NCBI GenBank assembly: GCA_900129675.1
Contig: FSRD01000001.1
Coordinates: 2,593,501 to 2,657,500, forward strand
Reading direction: 5' to 3'
DNA from: Bradyrhizobium erythrophlei
GTDB taxonomy: Bacteria; Pseudomonadota; Alphaproteobacteria; Rhizobiales; Xanthobacteraceae
DNA: 64,000 nt
Shown here: positions 7,915-15,739 of the stretch, piece after piece
How positions within the stretch are numbered: position 1 is the stretch's first letter
How the letters are laid out: each line of letters opens with the position of its first letter
Notes under the pieces: generated by a model
What the model saw: only the letters and a program-made list of their open reading frames with translations
Told to the model about the DNA's origin: nothing
Databases searched by the model: none
Position numbers and translations under genes: made by a program

Positions 7915-8055
7915 TCACTTAGGTTCACGCGCGGTTTGAACCGCTGGGAGCAACAGACCGATCAAGATGGCAATGATGCCGCCGGACACTGCATCCAGCT
8001 CATTGTCCGGTAGTTCTCGGCTCTGCGTGGCGCGACCGGGGTCTAAATCGTTCAT
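7915..8055 (-). CDS. Small double-glycine-leader peptide (copy 2)
   Basis: A 46-residue peptide absent from most gene predictions because of its size. Residues 1-26 form a leader ending RELPDNELDAVSGG, the consensus recognised by C39 peptidase/ABC exporters. The predicted 20-residue core, IIAILIGLLLPAVQTAREPK, is strongly hydrophobic with a basic end. ATG at 8055 is chosen because the leader then has normal length. The ribosome site is weak (GGA before an A-run). A perfect TGTGA-N6-TCACA palindrome lies 78 bases upstream. No maturation or export gene is adjacent. Function unknown. Confidence 0.65.
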   Translation of the reverse strand: MNDLDPGRATQSRELPDNELDAVSGGIIAILIGLLLPAVQTAREPK

Positions 8056-8132
8056 GATCTTTTTCCATCCGAGCCAGCGTGGACCATCCAATCGCTGGTG
8101 CGGACACACTGGCTCAACTCTCGCGCCGCCAC

Positions 8133-8148
8133 TGTGACCCTAGTCACA
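8133..8148. promoter_or_regulatory. Perfect CRP/FNR-family palindrome
   Basis: TGTGACCCTAGTCACA fits the CRP consensus TGTGA-N6-TCACA exactly. It sits 78 bases upstream of peptide copy 2 and between the two divergent peptide genes. A related TCACAGT lies at 8213-8219, about 80 bases upstream of copy 3. Confidence 0.6.
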
Positions 8149-8294
8149 TGTCGCTGTTGTCGTCGTCGGTCGTGGTCGCGGTGCGCGTGACCGTTTTCAA
8201 ACGCGAGGGCGGTCACAGTTGCTGGCCGTGCGATCCGCTACGACGCTGGGCATCGCCGCGCCGATAAGGTGCGGGACCACCAAGGAGAACCGCT

Positions 8295-8444
8295 ATGAGC
8301 ACGACTGAACCTCGACAAGCATCAGACATCGACCGCGACATCGAGACCCTGCGAGATGACGAGCTTGACGCCGTTACCGGCGGCTCGTTTGAACTCGGAA
8401 ACATTATTGGGAGTATTGCAAAAGCCACACTTCCGCTGGCGTAA
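8295..8444 (+). CDS. Small double-glycine-leader peptide (copy 3)
   Basis: A 49-residue peptide with a clear ribosome site (AAGGAG, 8 bases before ATG). The acidic leader (residues 1-30) ends LRDDELDAVTGG; the predicted core is 19 residues (SFELGNIIGSIAKATLPLA), amphipathic and bacteriocin-like. Its core start is homologous to that of the frameshifted copy 1. It is divergent from copy 2. It belongs to the broad class of GG-leader peptides; no modifying enzyme is nearby, so it may be unmodified or processed by an exporter elsewhere. Confidence 0.7.
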   Translation: MSTTEPRQASDIDRDIETLRDDELDAVTGGSFELGNIIGSIAKATLPLA

Positions 8445-8833
8445 GTCACCGGGTTTGCAGCACACGAAAATGGTCGAGGTTCTGAAGTCGCTTCCAAACT
8501 GTCTTGGTGGTCGAGGTGACGCGGTGCGAGCGCTCGGGGGCGATGCGTCGCGCGCCGCGCCGCCGTTCGACATGACACGGGTAACGTGGTCGAGATGATG
8601 CGCGACGGCTTGCGATGTCCGCATCACGCTCAGAAGCGGACATTTGGGCTGGCCCTCAGCACGTCTGCTTTGCGGATATCGGTGCGGGTCCCCGAATGCA
8701 CGTTAAGGACCCATAAGGGCGGCCTAGAGCGCCTAACGTGTGTGGCTCAACGTCGGCTGAGCCCTTGCCGGCCAAGCCGGTCGATACGCATTCTCGTGTT
8801 AGGATGATCGCGGATCGCGTTTGGGGGCTTGCC
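8445..8833. other. Non-coding stretch after the peptide genes
   Basis: No convincing gene. It holds one perfect inverted repeat, ATGTCCGC (8615-8622), 13-base spacer, GCGGACAT (8636-8643). 'atgtccgc'-like words recur at 9536-9650, suggesting degraded dispersed sequence. Confidence 0.5.
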
Positions 8834-9364
8834 ATGACGCCGCATGCAAGGTTGCTTGGAATCGTTGTCGCTCTATCGTGGCTCGGGTTGTCTGCGGCAT
8901 CGGCGGCCGACGGTACATCGAAAGATACTTGGACGGGCGCCTGGAAATTCGAGATCGACCGCCAGGATCAGCCATGGCTTGGCTTTTACGACACCAGGGG
9001 CAAGACAGTATTTCGAATCGGCTGCGGCGCGCATTTCGAGATGGATGCGGTCTATCCGGGGGGAGCGCCGAAACAGGATCACACTAAGGCCTCGATCACG
9101 ATCGCCAACGGCAAGACGCAGATGGATTTTGCCGGCTTCACCTACGCCGGTCCCGAGTCCTTCCCGCCGAACACCACGATGTTAAACCAACCGGACCTCG
9201 GCTATCCCGAGCTTGACGAAGACAAATGGCGCGCGCTGGAAAATCGCGTCTTAGATCTTCTGGGCTCCGGGCAGCCGCTGACGATCTCGGCCGAGGGCAA
9301 AAGCTACGTGCTGCCGCCGGCCAAGGTGCCGCGCTGGCGGGCGCGCTTCCAGAAAATCTGCTGA
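8834..9364 (+). CDS. Secreted protein of unknown function
   Basis: A 176-residue protein with a clear Sec signal (MTPHARLLGIVVALSWLGLS, cleavage near ASA-AD). The mature part is soluble, with a DTWTGAWKFEIDRQDQPWLG start and two cysteines (GCGAHF and the C-terminal residue) that could form a disulfide. No enzyme motif is recognised. The ATG at 8834 is preferred because it places the signal peptide at the N-terminus; the frame is open for 32 more codons upstream. It stands alone between two non-coding stretches. Confidence 0.65.
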   Translation: MTPHARLLGIVVALSWLGLSAASAADGTSKDTWTGAWKFEIDRQDQPWLGFYDTRGKTVFRIGCGAHFEMDAVYPGGAPKQDHTKASITIANGKTQMDFAGFTYAGPESFPPNTTMLNQPDLGYPELDEDKWRALENRVLDLLGSGQPLTISAEGKSYVLPPAKVPRWRARFQKIC

Positions 9365-9791
9365 CGCGCCGACCGCAAGCAGGCCACGCTTCGGCGCGCT
9401 TCTCCTTCGCGGCGCCGGCTCCAGCCGTGATCTAGTCAGCTTAAGTGTCCGCAGCGGCAAGCTTGCGCAATTTGGCGACCGAGATGCAGTTCGGCAATGA
9501 CCGAGATGGGTCAAAAGGCGAAATTCCGGGGTTTCCAGCGCATGTCTGCTTTTGTCTCAACTGCGGACACCTCCTCGTTGATGGCTCGCACCGTGTCGCG
9601 GTGATGACGTGATGTCCGCGACGGCTGGCGCGGACCGTCGAAGGATGGCGTCGCTCCGAAATCGGTCGCCAAGGTACTGTGGAGGGCGAAAGGATGGGCG
9701 GGGACCGCGCGACCGCGCCCTTTGGATATATTTGCAATTTCGCATTGCGGTCTAAATTACAGTACCATCCGGTACACAAAGGCGACGTGCG
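9365..9791. other. Non-coding stretch
   Basis: About 430 bases with no supported gene; frames on both strands are rich in arginine and lack ribosome sites. Short words such as 'gtccgc' and 'gcggac' recur, as in 8610-8643. Confidence 0.5.
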
Positions 9792-9869
9792 ATGTGGCGC
9801 ATGTCGGTGATCGAGGCGCTGATCTTCATCGCGGTGGTCGCCATCGCGGTCGCGCTGCTGCTGGCGTGA
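9792..9869 (+). CDS. Possible 25-residue membrane peptide
   Basis: ATG-initiated ORF encoding MWRMSVIEALIFIAVVAIAV followed by ALLLA, a single transmembrane segment. AAGG lies about 10 bases upstream. The length and composition fit small single-pass membrane peptides, but nothing else supports it. Confidence 0.3.
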   Translation: MWRMSVIEALIFIAVVAIAVALLLA

Positions 9870-10080
9870 GCGATTGCACAAACCTGTACGCCTCCCGGAC
9901 TTCGCTGCCGCTTCGCCGTGACGGTCATACCAAGGTTTATTGCGGCGATCAGAAGAGGTTATGCGACCGAACGTACGTGTAATGGAAGAACCTGCCCAAA
10001 TCGCGGATTGTGTCACGCAGCAGAGGCGCTGCTCAGGCCTGCACTCTGTTCGGACGAGCATCGCAGTTGGCAGGTGTATT

Positions 10081-10179
10081 ATGCGCAATCACGATTTAGT
10101 CTCCGATGGGTTCCTCACGCTGATAGCGGCTAGCCTCGTGCTGCTGGGTTCGAGCTTGCTGGCTTTCGCGATCGTGTGA
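10081..10179 (+). CDS. Possible 32-residue membrane peptide
   Basis: ORF of 32 codons with one predicted transmembrane helix (FLTLIAASLVLLGSSLLAFA) after a short polar N-terminus (MRNHDLVSDG). AGGTG is 6 bases before the ATG. A longer in-frame ORF starts at 9940 but its extra part is not protein-like. Second single-pass mini-protein within 300 bases. Confidence 0.4.
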   Translation: MRNHDLVSDGFLTLIAASLVLLGSSLLAFAIV

Positions 10180-10261
10180 GTTGCCCGACCGGGCAAATTA
10201 CTATTTTCTGCCAAGTCCGCGTTGAGAGAATATTCCTCTCTCCTTCCGACGCAAATCAGGT

Positions 10262-10700
10262 CTAGAAATCCCGCCGTCTCATCCCGCAGGAGGGGCGTAT
10301 AGCGATCGTCACGGACGTTGGGATGGGATGCGGTGGACGCGGTGCGTCGGGCGCGTGGACGTGATTGCAGGGCGAGCTTTGGCTCGTGAGCGATCGGGGC
10401 GCGCAGACGAACGATGTTGCGGCGTACGGTGAAGCCGTGTGGTCCTGGCATCCGTTGCTGGTGTCAAGTTGGCGGAGGCATGCCGACCCGACCGGGTTTG
10501 GGAAAGCCATTAATTCGCTGTCGACGGTGACAAGACGAATTCGTCGCCGGGGAGCGCGCGGGGAATGCCGGAGTGCCTCCGCTGAACCTGTAGGCTCGTG
10601 TGCGTTTTCTTTGTGCACTTTAGCACACGGGTGCAGCGCGCACCCGGCATTCCCTGCGCCCTCTGATTTCTTTGGGGGCGAATGATTGCAGCATAACTCG
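10262..10700. repeat. Dispersed Bradyrhizobium-type repeat, non-coding
   Basis: The segment running from 'cccgcaggaggggcgtatag' to 'gggggcgaatgattgcagca' resembles a long multicopy intergenic repeat that I recognise from Bradyrhizobium-group genomes. There is no second copy in this window, so the assignment rests on recall. Spurious ORFs occur on both strands. Confidence 0.5.
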
Positions 10701-10731
10701 AGCACTTCGTGCCGCGGGATCGAGAACGAGG

Positions 10732-10763
10732 GATGGATTGCTTCGCTTCGCTCGCAATGACGG
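10732..10763. repeat. Half copy of the 'gcaatgacg' palindrome
   Basis: The right arm only (gatggattgcttcgcttcgc...gcaatgacgg) of the palindrome seen complete at 18111-18187. The left arm is missing. Confidence 0.8.
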
Positions 10764-10777
10764 TTCTAAGCCATGCC

Positions 10778-10880
10778 CTTCATCGTCCGCGCAGGCGGAC
10801 GATCCAGTATTCCAGAGGCGCCAATGATTGAGCCGAAAAGCCGCAGCGTACTGGATACCCCGCATGCGCGAGGTATGACG
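10778..10880. repeat. Inverted-repeat intergenic element
   Basis: Contains ATCCAGTA (10802-10809) and TACTGGAT (10849-10856) flanked by GC-rich arms. It resembles another common intergenic repeat of this group. The remainder up to 11132 holds no gene. Confidence 0.45.
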
Positions 10881-11132
10881 ACTGTACGTTGATCGTAGAT
10901 AAGGCAACAATATCAAGGGCATGGAGCGCAGCCTCATTCTGCATGGCGGCCCATTAATACCGTCGCCAACATTGCATGGCGCTTTGGCCGCGAATGGCCT
11001 AAAGGGTGCCATCTCATTCAAAATACGTCGGGGCCATGCGGCCGCGTATCGTCAGGCGGCAGCTTCGAACCGTTCGGGTTCGGGCCTGCTCAATGTTCCG
11101 GCGTTAAACGCCAACCTAAGGTCAGCCATCTC

Positions 11133-13124
11133 GTGACATTCTTATCCACCAATCCGCCGCTCGTCCGAGCTTTGGCGGAACGCAACTATGACCGGCCGAC
11201 TCCGGTGCAGACCGCGGTGCTCGCGGACAATGCCGCCGGCCGCGACCTGCTGGTCTCGGCGCAAACCGGCTCCGGCAAAACCGTCGCCTATGGCCTCGCC
11301 ATCGCAAAAAATCTTCTTGGTGATGCCGAGCGGTTCGAGCGGGCGGCCGCACCGCTTGCCCTGATCGTCGCACCAACCCGCGAACTTGCCTTGCAGGTCC
11401 ACCGCGAACTCGCCTGGCTCTATCATTATGCGGATGCGCGCGTGGTTTCCTGCGTCGGCGGCATGGATCCGCGCCGCGAACAGCGCGAACTGGCCGCCGG
11501 CGCCCACATCGTGGTCGGCACGCCGGGGCGGCTGTGCGATCATTTGCGGCGCGGCCGTCTCGACATCTCGGAATTGAAAGCGGTCGTGCTCGACGAGGCC
11601 GACGAAATGCTCGATCTCGGCTTTCGCGAGGATATGGAATTCATCCTCAAGACCACGCCGGATACCCGCCGCACGCTGTTGTTTTCGGCGACCTTGCCGC
11701 GCGGTATCGTCGCATTGGCAAAACAGTTTCAACGCCAGGCCTTTCGGGTCGAGGTCGCCGGCGACGAAGGCGGCCATGCCGATATCGAGTACCGCGGCAT
11801 CCGCATCGCGTCCGGCGATGTCGAGCACGCGGTCGTCAATGTGTTGCGGTTCTACGAGTCGCCGAGCGCGCTGGTGTTCTGCAACACCCGCGAAGCCGTC
11901 CGGCATTTGCAGGCCACGCTGCTGGAGCGCGGCTTCTCCGTGGTCGCGCTGTCAGGCGAATTGACGCAGAACGAGCGGACCCAGGCGCTGCAGGCGTTGC
12001 GGGATGGGCGCGCCCGCGTCTGCGTCGCCACCGATGTGGCGGCGCGCGGCATCGATCTGCCGAACCTCGACCTCGTCATCCACGCCGATATTCCAAATGA
12101 TGCGGAGGTCATGCAGCACCGTTCCGGCCGCACCGGCCGTGCCGGCCGCAAGGGTGTCAGCGTCGTGCTGGTGCCGCCGGCGCGAAAGCGTCGCGCGGAA
12201 GTGCTGCTGAATCTCGCCGGCATCGATGCGATCTGGGGCACCGCGCCGCAGGCAGATGAAATTCGCAAGCTCGACCACGAGCGCATGCTGAAGGACGCGC
12301 TGTTTTCGGAAGAGGCGACCGCGGAAGATCTGATGCTGGCGCAGGCCTTGCTCGCCGAGCGCTCGGCGGAAGACATCGCCGCTGCGCTGGCGCGGCTGTA
12401 TCGCGCGCGGCTGCCGTCGCCCGAGGACATTCTCGACCCCGGCCAGGGTGGCAGCCGGTCCCGTGAGGATCGCGGTCGGGAAAGGGACGCACGTCCCCCA
12501 CGCGGCGAGGATCGCGGCGACGGCTCGCGACCGAAGAAGGGAAAATCGTCGACGCGCCACGGCATGGGCGAAGGCAGCGTCTGGTTCCGCGCCTCGATCG
12601 GAGCAAAGAAGAACGCGGAAGCGCGCTGGCTGTTGCCTATGATCTGCCGCCGCGGCGGAATCGACAAGAACGATATCGGCGCCATCCGCATCATGGACAC
12701 CACGACCGAGTTCGAGATATCCGGACGCGCCGCGGAGTCCTTTGCCGTCAAGATCCGGCGCCCCGACAAGGAAGACAATATCCGCATCGAGGCACTCCCC
12801 GAGGGCCCGCAGGGCGAGGCGGCTGCAGAGAAGCGGCCGCATGCGCCGAGGCGTGAAGAGGGAACGTTCGACCACAACGCCGGCCCGGGCGATCGACCCC
12901 GCGAGGAGCGGGCGCCGAAACCATACGCCAAGCCTCACGGCGGCAAGCCCGGTCACGAAAAGGCGCCGGGATTTGACAAGGAAAGGCGTTACGATACCAA
13001 GAAGCCGTTCCGCGAGAAGCCCGCCTACGCCGGAAAGCCGAAGCATGAGGGCGGACGCCCTGCGAAACCTGAATTCGGAAAGAAGCCTTCATTCGGAAAA
13101 AAGAAGAAAAAATTTCGCGGCTAG
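11133..13124 (+). CDS. DEAD-box RNA helicase with DbpA-type RNA-binding domain
   Basis: A 663-residue ATP-dependent RNA helicase, probably acting in ribosome assembly or cold adaptation. Motifs in order: AQTGSGKT (43-50), PTRELA (81-86), TPGRL (130-134), DEAD (154-157), SAT (185-187), and HRSGRTGRAG near 335. After the helicase core come a low-complexity charged linker, a DbpA-like RNA-binding domain (VWFRASIGAKKNAEARWLLP through FEISGRAAESF), and a Lys/Gly/Pro-rich basic tail ending KKKKKFRG that likely adds RNA affinity. GTG start with AAGGT 12 bases upstream. Organisation matches DbpA/CsdA-like helicases of rhizobia. Confidence 0.93.
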   Translation: MTFLSTNPPLVRALAERNYDRPTPVQTAVLADNAAGRDLLVSAQTGSGKTVAYGLAIAKNLLGDAERFERAAAPLALIVAPTRELALQVHRELAWLYHYADARVVSCVGGMDPRREQRELAAGAHIVVGTPGRLCDHLRRGRLDISELKAVVLDEADEMLDLGFREDMEFILKTTPDTRRTLLFSATLPRGIVALAKQFQRQAFRVEVAGDEGGHADIEYRGIRIASGDVEHAVVNVLRFYESPSALVFCNTREAVRHLQATLLERGFSVVALSGELTQNERTQALQALRDGRARVCVATDVAARGIDLPNLDLVIHADIPNDAEVMQHRSGRTGRAGRKGVSVVLVPPARKRRAEVLLNLAGIDAIWGTAPQADEIRKLDHERMLKDALFSEEATAEDLMLAQALLAERSAEDIAAALARLYRARLPSPEDILDPGQGGSRSREDRGRERDARPPRGEDRGDGSRPKKGKSSTRHGMGEGSVWFRASIGAKKNAEARWLLPMICRRGGIDKNDIGAIRIMDTTTEFEISGRAAESFAVKIRRPDKEDNIRIEALPEGPQGEAAAEKRPHAPRREEGTFDHNAGPGDRPREERAPKPYAKPHGGKPGHEKAPGFDKERRYDTKKPFREKPAYAGKPKHEGGRPAKPEFGKKPSFGKKKKKFRG

Positions 13125-13210
13125 CCGGTCTGACGATGATCTCGACGCATGTCAAAGATGAGCGCTGAATTGCGATGAGGTCAAGTTGGACCGAGCGCGG
13201 TTTCGGTTCA

Positions 13211-13332
13211 CCTCGCCCCGCTTGCGGGGAGAGGTCGAAGCCGAAGGCTTCGGGTGAGGGGGACTCTCGACATACGATGCTCGCGGAGAGTCCCCCTCAC
13301 CCCAACCCTCTCCCCGCAAGCGGGGCGAGGGG
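13211..13332. repeat. Large GC palindrome overlapping the start of a Bug gene
   Basis: Imperfect palindrome from 'cctcgccccgcttgcgggga' to the complementary 'ccccgcaagcggggcgaggg', with inner arms gggggactctc/gagagtccccc. This is a REP-like family distinct from the 'gcaatgacg' one. Its right arm is translated as part of the downstream receptor. Confidence 0.85.
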
Positions 13333-14293
13333 GAAGCTCAATCGCCGCGCCCTGCTTGCCCTGATCGGCGGGGCGTTGCTGCCGGCGGAGGCGCGCGCCG
13401 CTTCTTACCCGTCCCGGCCGATCAAGATCATCGTGCCGTTCGGACCGGGCGGCTCCGGCGACATCACCGCGCGCCTGATCGGCAAACAGATCGAGGACAG
13501 GACCAAACAACCTGTCGTCATTGACAACCGTCCGGGCGCCAATGGGATCATCGGCACCATGGCGGTGAAGACCGCTGAGCCCGATGGCTATACGGTGCTG
13601 CTGATCACCACCAGCACGCACGCGGCCAATGTCAGCCTCGTCCGCAACCTCTCCTACGATCCGGCCGGGGATTTTACGATCGTCGGCGTGTTCCGTTCCA
13701 GCGGCACCTACATGTTGGTGCGGCCGCAGGCGCCGTGGCGCGATCTCGCCGAATTCATCGCCGCCGCGAAGGCAGCACCAGGCAAGCTGACGTTCGGTTA
13801 TTTCAACGCGTCGTCGCGCACGCCGCCGGAATATCTCAGCCGTCTGGCCGGCATCGAACTGCTGGGCGTGCCCTATCGCGCGATCGGCAATGCCGTGAGC
13901 GACCTGATCGCCGGCGAAATCTACTGCCTGTTCGTCGACACCACGGCGTCAAACCAGTATCTGCAAAACCGCCAGCTGCGTCCGCTGGCGATCACCCGGC
14001 TGACGCGCGCGCCATCGACCCCCGATGTGCCCGCCGTCGCCGAAACCTTTCCGGGATTCCAGCTCACCGGCTTTCTCGGCATGGCCGTGCGCTCGGCAAC
14101 GCCGCGCGAGATCGTCGAGCAGTTGAACGGCCTCATCAATCAAGCACTGGCCTCGCCCGAGGTGCGCCGGCGGATGGACGAATTCGGCCTGTCCTATGAC
14201 ATCACCGACCTCGCTGCCTGCGAGGAGGAGGTGCGGGCCGAACGCGCCCGCTGGACCGAGTACACCCGAGTGGCCGGCATCCAGCCGGAATGA
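13277..14293 (+). CDS. Bug/TctC-family tripartite transporter substrate-binding protein
   Basis: About 338 residues; periplasmic receptor for an organic acid or related compound. Core family motifs: YPSRPIKIIVPFGPGGSGDI, TARLIGKQ, VVIDNRPGANGIIG, AEPDGYTVLL, DVPAVAETFPGF. A Tat-like signal (LNRRALLALIGGALLP) is present but is preceded by about 22 residues (MLAESPPHPNPLPASGARGK) encoded by a GC palindrome that has overrun the original start. ATG at 13277 lies within the palindrome; another in-frame ATG is at 13175. Neither has a strong ribosome site, so expression is doubtful. It heads a probable operon with a lyase and a peptidase (gaps of 30 and 54 bases) and lacks adjacent TctAB membrane subunits. 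Confidence 0.8.
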   Translation: MLAESPPHPNPLPASGARGKLNRRALLALIGGALLPAEARAASYPSRPIKIIVPFGPGGSGDITARLIGKQIEDRTKQPVVIDNRPGANGIIGTMAVKTAEPDGYTVLLITTSTHAANVSLVRNLSYDPAGDFTIVGVFRSSGTYMLVRPQAPWRDLAEFIAAAKAAPGKLTFGYFNASSRTPPEYLSRLAGIELLGVPYRAIGNAVSDLIAGEIYCLFVDTTASNQYLQNRQLRPLAITRLTRAPSTPDVPAVAETFPGFQLTGFLGMAVRSATPREIVEQLNGLINQALASPEVRRRMDEFGLSYDITDLAACEEEVRAERARWTEYTRVAGIQPE

Positions 14294-14323
14294 TTTAACG
14301 CGAGCCTGCCGCAGGAAACGACC

Positions 14324-15685
14324 ATGCCCGCCTTTCCGACCTCGACCACCGTATTCGACTCCATCCTGTTTCGCGACGCGTTCGGGACGCCCGCGATGCG
14401 CGAGGTGTTTTCGGATTTCAGCCTGATCTCCCGCTACGCCGAGGTCGAGGTCGCGCTGGCCAGGGCCGAGGCGCGCTGCGGCGTGATTCCGGCAGAGGCG
14501 GCGGAAGAAATTGCCAGGCGGACCGACGTCTCGGCGCTCGATTTCGACCTGTTGCGGCGCGAGACCGATATCGTCGGCTATCCGATCCTGCCGTTGGTGC
14601 ACCAGATGGTGAAGCAATGCGGCGAGGCCGGCCGTTACGTGCATTGGGGCGCGACCACGCAGGACATCATGGACACCGCCATTGTCCTGCAGGTGCGCGC
14701 CGGCTTGAAAATCATCGAGCAAGATATTGCCGCGCTGCGCGGCATCCTCGCCGGTCTGTCAAAACGCTATCGCGATACGCCGATGGCGGGCCGCACCCAT
14801 CTGCAGCAGGCGCTGCCGGTGACGTTCGGCTACAAGACCGCGATTTATCTGGCGATGTTCGATCGTCACGCCGAGCGCCTCGAGCAATTGAAGCCGCGCG
14901 TGCTGGTCGGCCAGTTCGCCGGCGCTGCCGGTACGCTGGCCTCGCTCGGCGACAAGGGCTTTGAGGTCCAGCAGGCGCTGTGCGAGGAACTCGGCCTCGG
15001 CGTTCCCGTTTCCACCTGGCACGTGGCGCGCGACGGGCTTGCGGAAGTGATCAATTTCCTCGCGCTCGTCACCGGCTCGCTCGGCAAGATCGCGCTCGAC
15101 ATCATGTTGATGGCCTCGACCGAATTCGGCGAACTTTATGAGCCCTTCGTGAAGGGCCGCGGCGCCTCCTCGACCATGCCGCAGAAGCGCAATCCGATCT
15201 CGTCCGAATTGATGCTGGCGGCGGCCAAGGGCGTACGCCAGCACGCCGGCCTGATGCTGGATGCGATGGTACAGGATTTCGAACGCGCCACCGGGCCATG
15301 GCATGCCGAGTGGATGGCGATCCCGGAAAGTTTTGTGCTGACCGCGGGCGCGCTGCATCAGGCCAAATTCGCGCTCGGCGGCCTGATCGTCGACGAGAAG
15401 AAGATGGCGGAAAATCTCGACATCAGCCGCGGCCTGATCGTCGCCGAAGCCGTGATGATGGGACTGGCGCCCGACATCGGGCGGCAGGAGGCGCATGACG
15501 TCGTCTACGATGCGTGCCGGGTCGCTAATGAAAAAGGCACGACGCTGGCGGACGCGCTGTCGGCGGACCCGCGGGTCTCCGGCCGCATCGACCGCGCGGC
15601 GATCGATCGCCTGACCTCGCCGAAGAACTATCTCGGGCTGGCGCCCGAGATGGTGGATCGGGTGCTGGAATCAGGGAACCGTTGA
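14324..15685 (+). CDS. Fumarase/aspartase-superfamily lyase (PcaB/adenylosuccinate-lyase-like)
   Basis: A 453-residue cytosolic homotetrameric lyase. The superfamily signature SSTMPQKRNPIS and the HWGATTQDIMDTA and GRTHLQQALPVTFG blocks are intact. These resemble 3-carboxy-cis,cis-muconate cycloisomerase more than purine-pathway PurB, but no protocatechuate genes are nearby. Its place between a Bug receptor and an M29 peptidase suggests breakdown of an imported carboxylate, perhaps an N-substituted amino acid. The exact substrate cannot be told from sequence. Confidence 0.8.
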   Translation: MPAFPTSTTVFDSILFRDAFGTPAMREVFSDFSLISRYAEVEVALARAEARCGVIPAEAAEEIARRTDVSALDFDLLRRETDIVGYPILPLVHQMVKQCGEAGRYVHWGATTQDIMDTAIVLQVRAGLKIIEQDIAALRGILAGLSKRYRDTPMAGRTHLQQALPVTFGYKTAIYLAMFDRHAERLEQLKPRVLVGQFAGAAGTLASLGDKGFEVQQALCEELGLGVPVSTWHVARDGLAEVINFLALVTGSLGKIALDIMLMASTEFGELYEPFVKGRGASSTMPQKRNPISSELMLAAAKGVRQHAGLMLDAMVQDFERATGPWHAEWMAIPESFVLTAGALHQAKFALGGLIVDEKKMAENLDISRGLIVAEAVMMGLAPDIGRQEAHDVVYDACRVANEKGTTLADALSADPRVSGRIDRAAIDRLTSPKNYLGLAPEMVDRVLESGNR

Positions 15686-15739
15686 AGGAACCCAGCCGTT
15701 CGCCTATCTCTGTAGCAGCGACTGTTTTGAGGACCCGCC

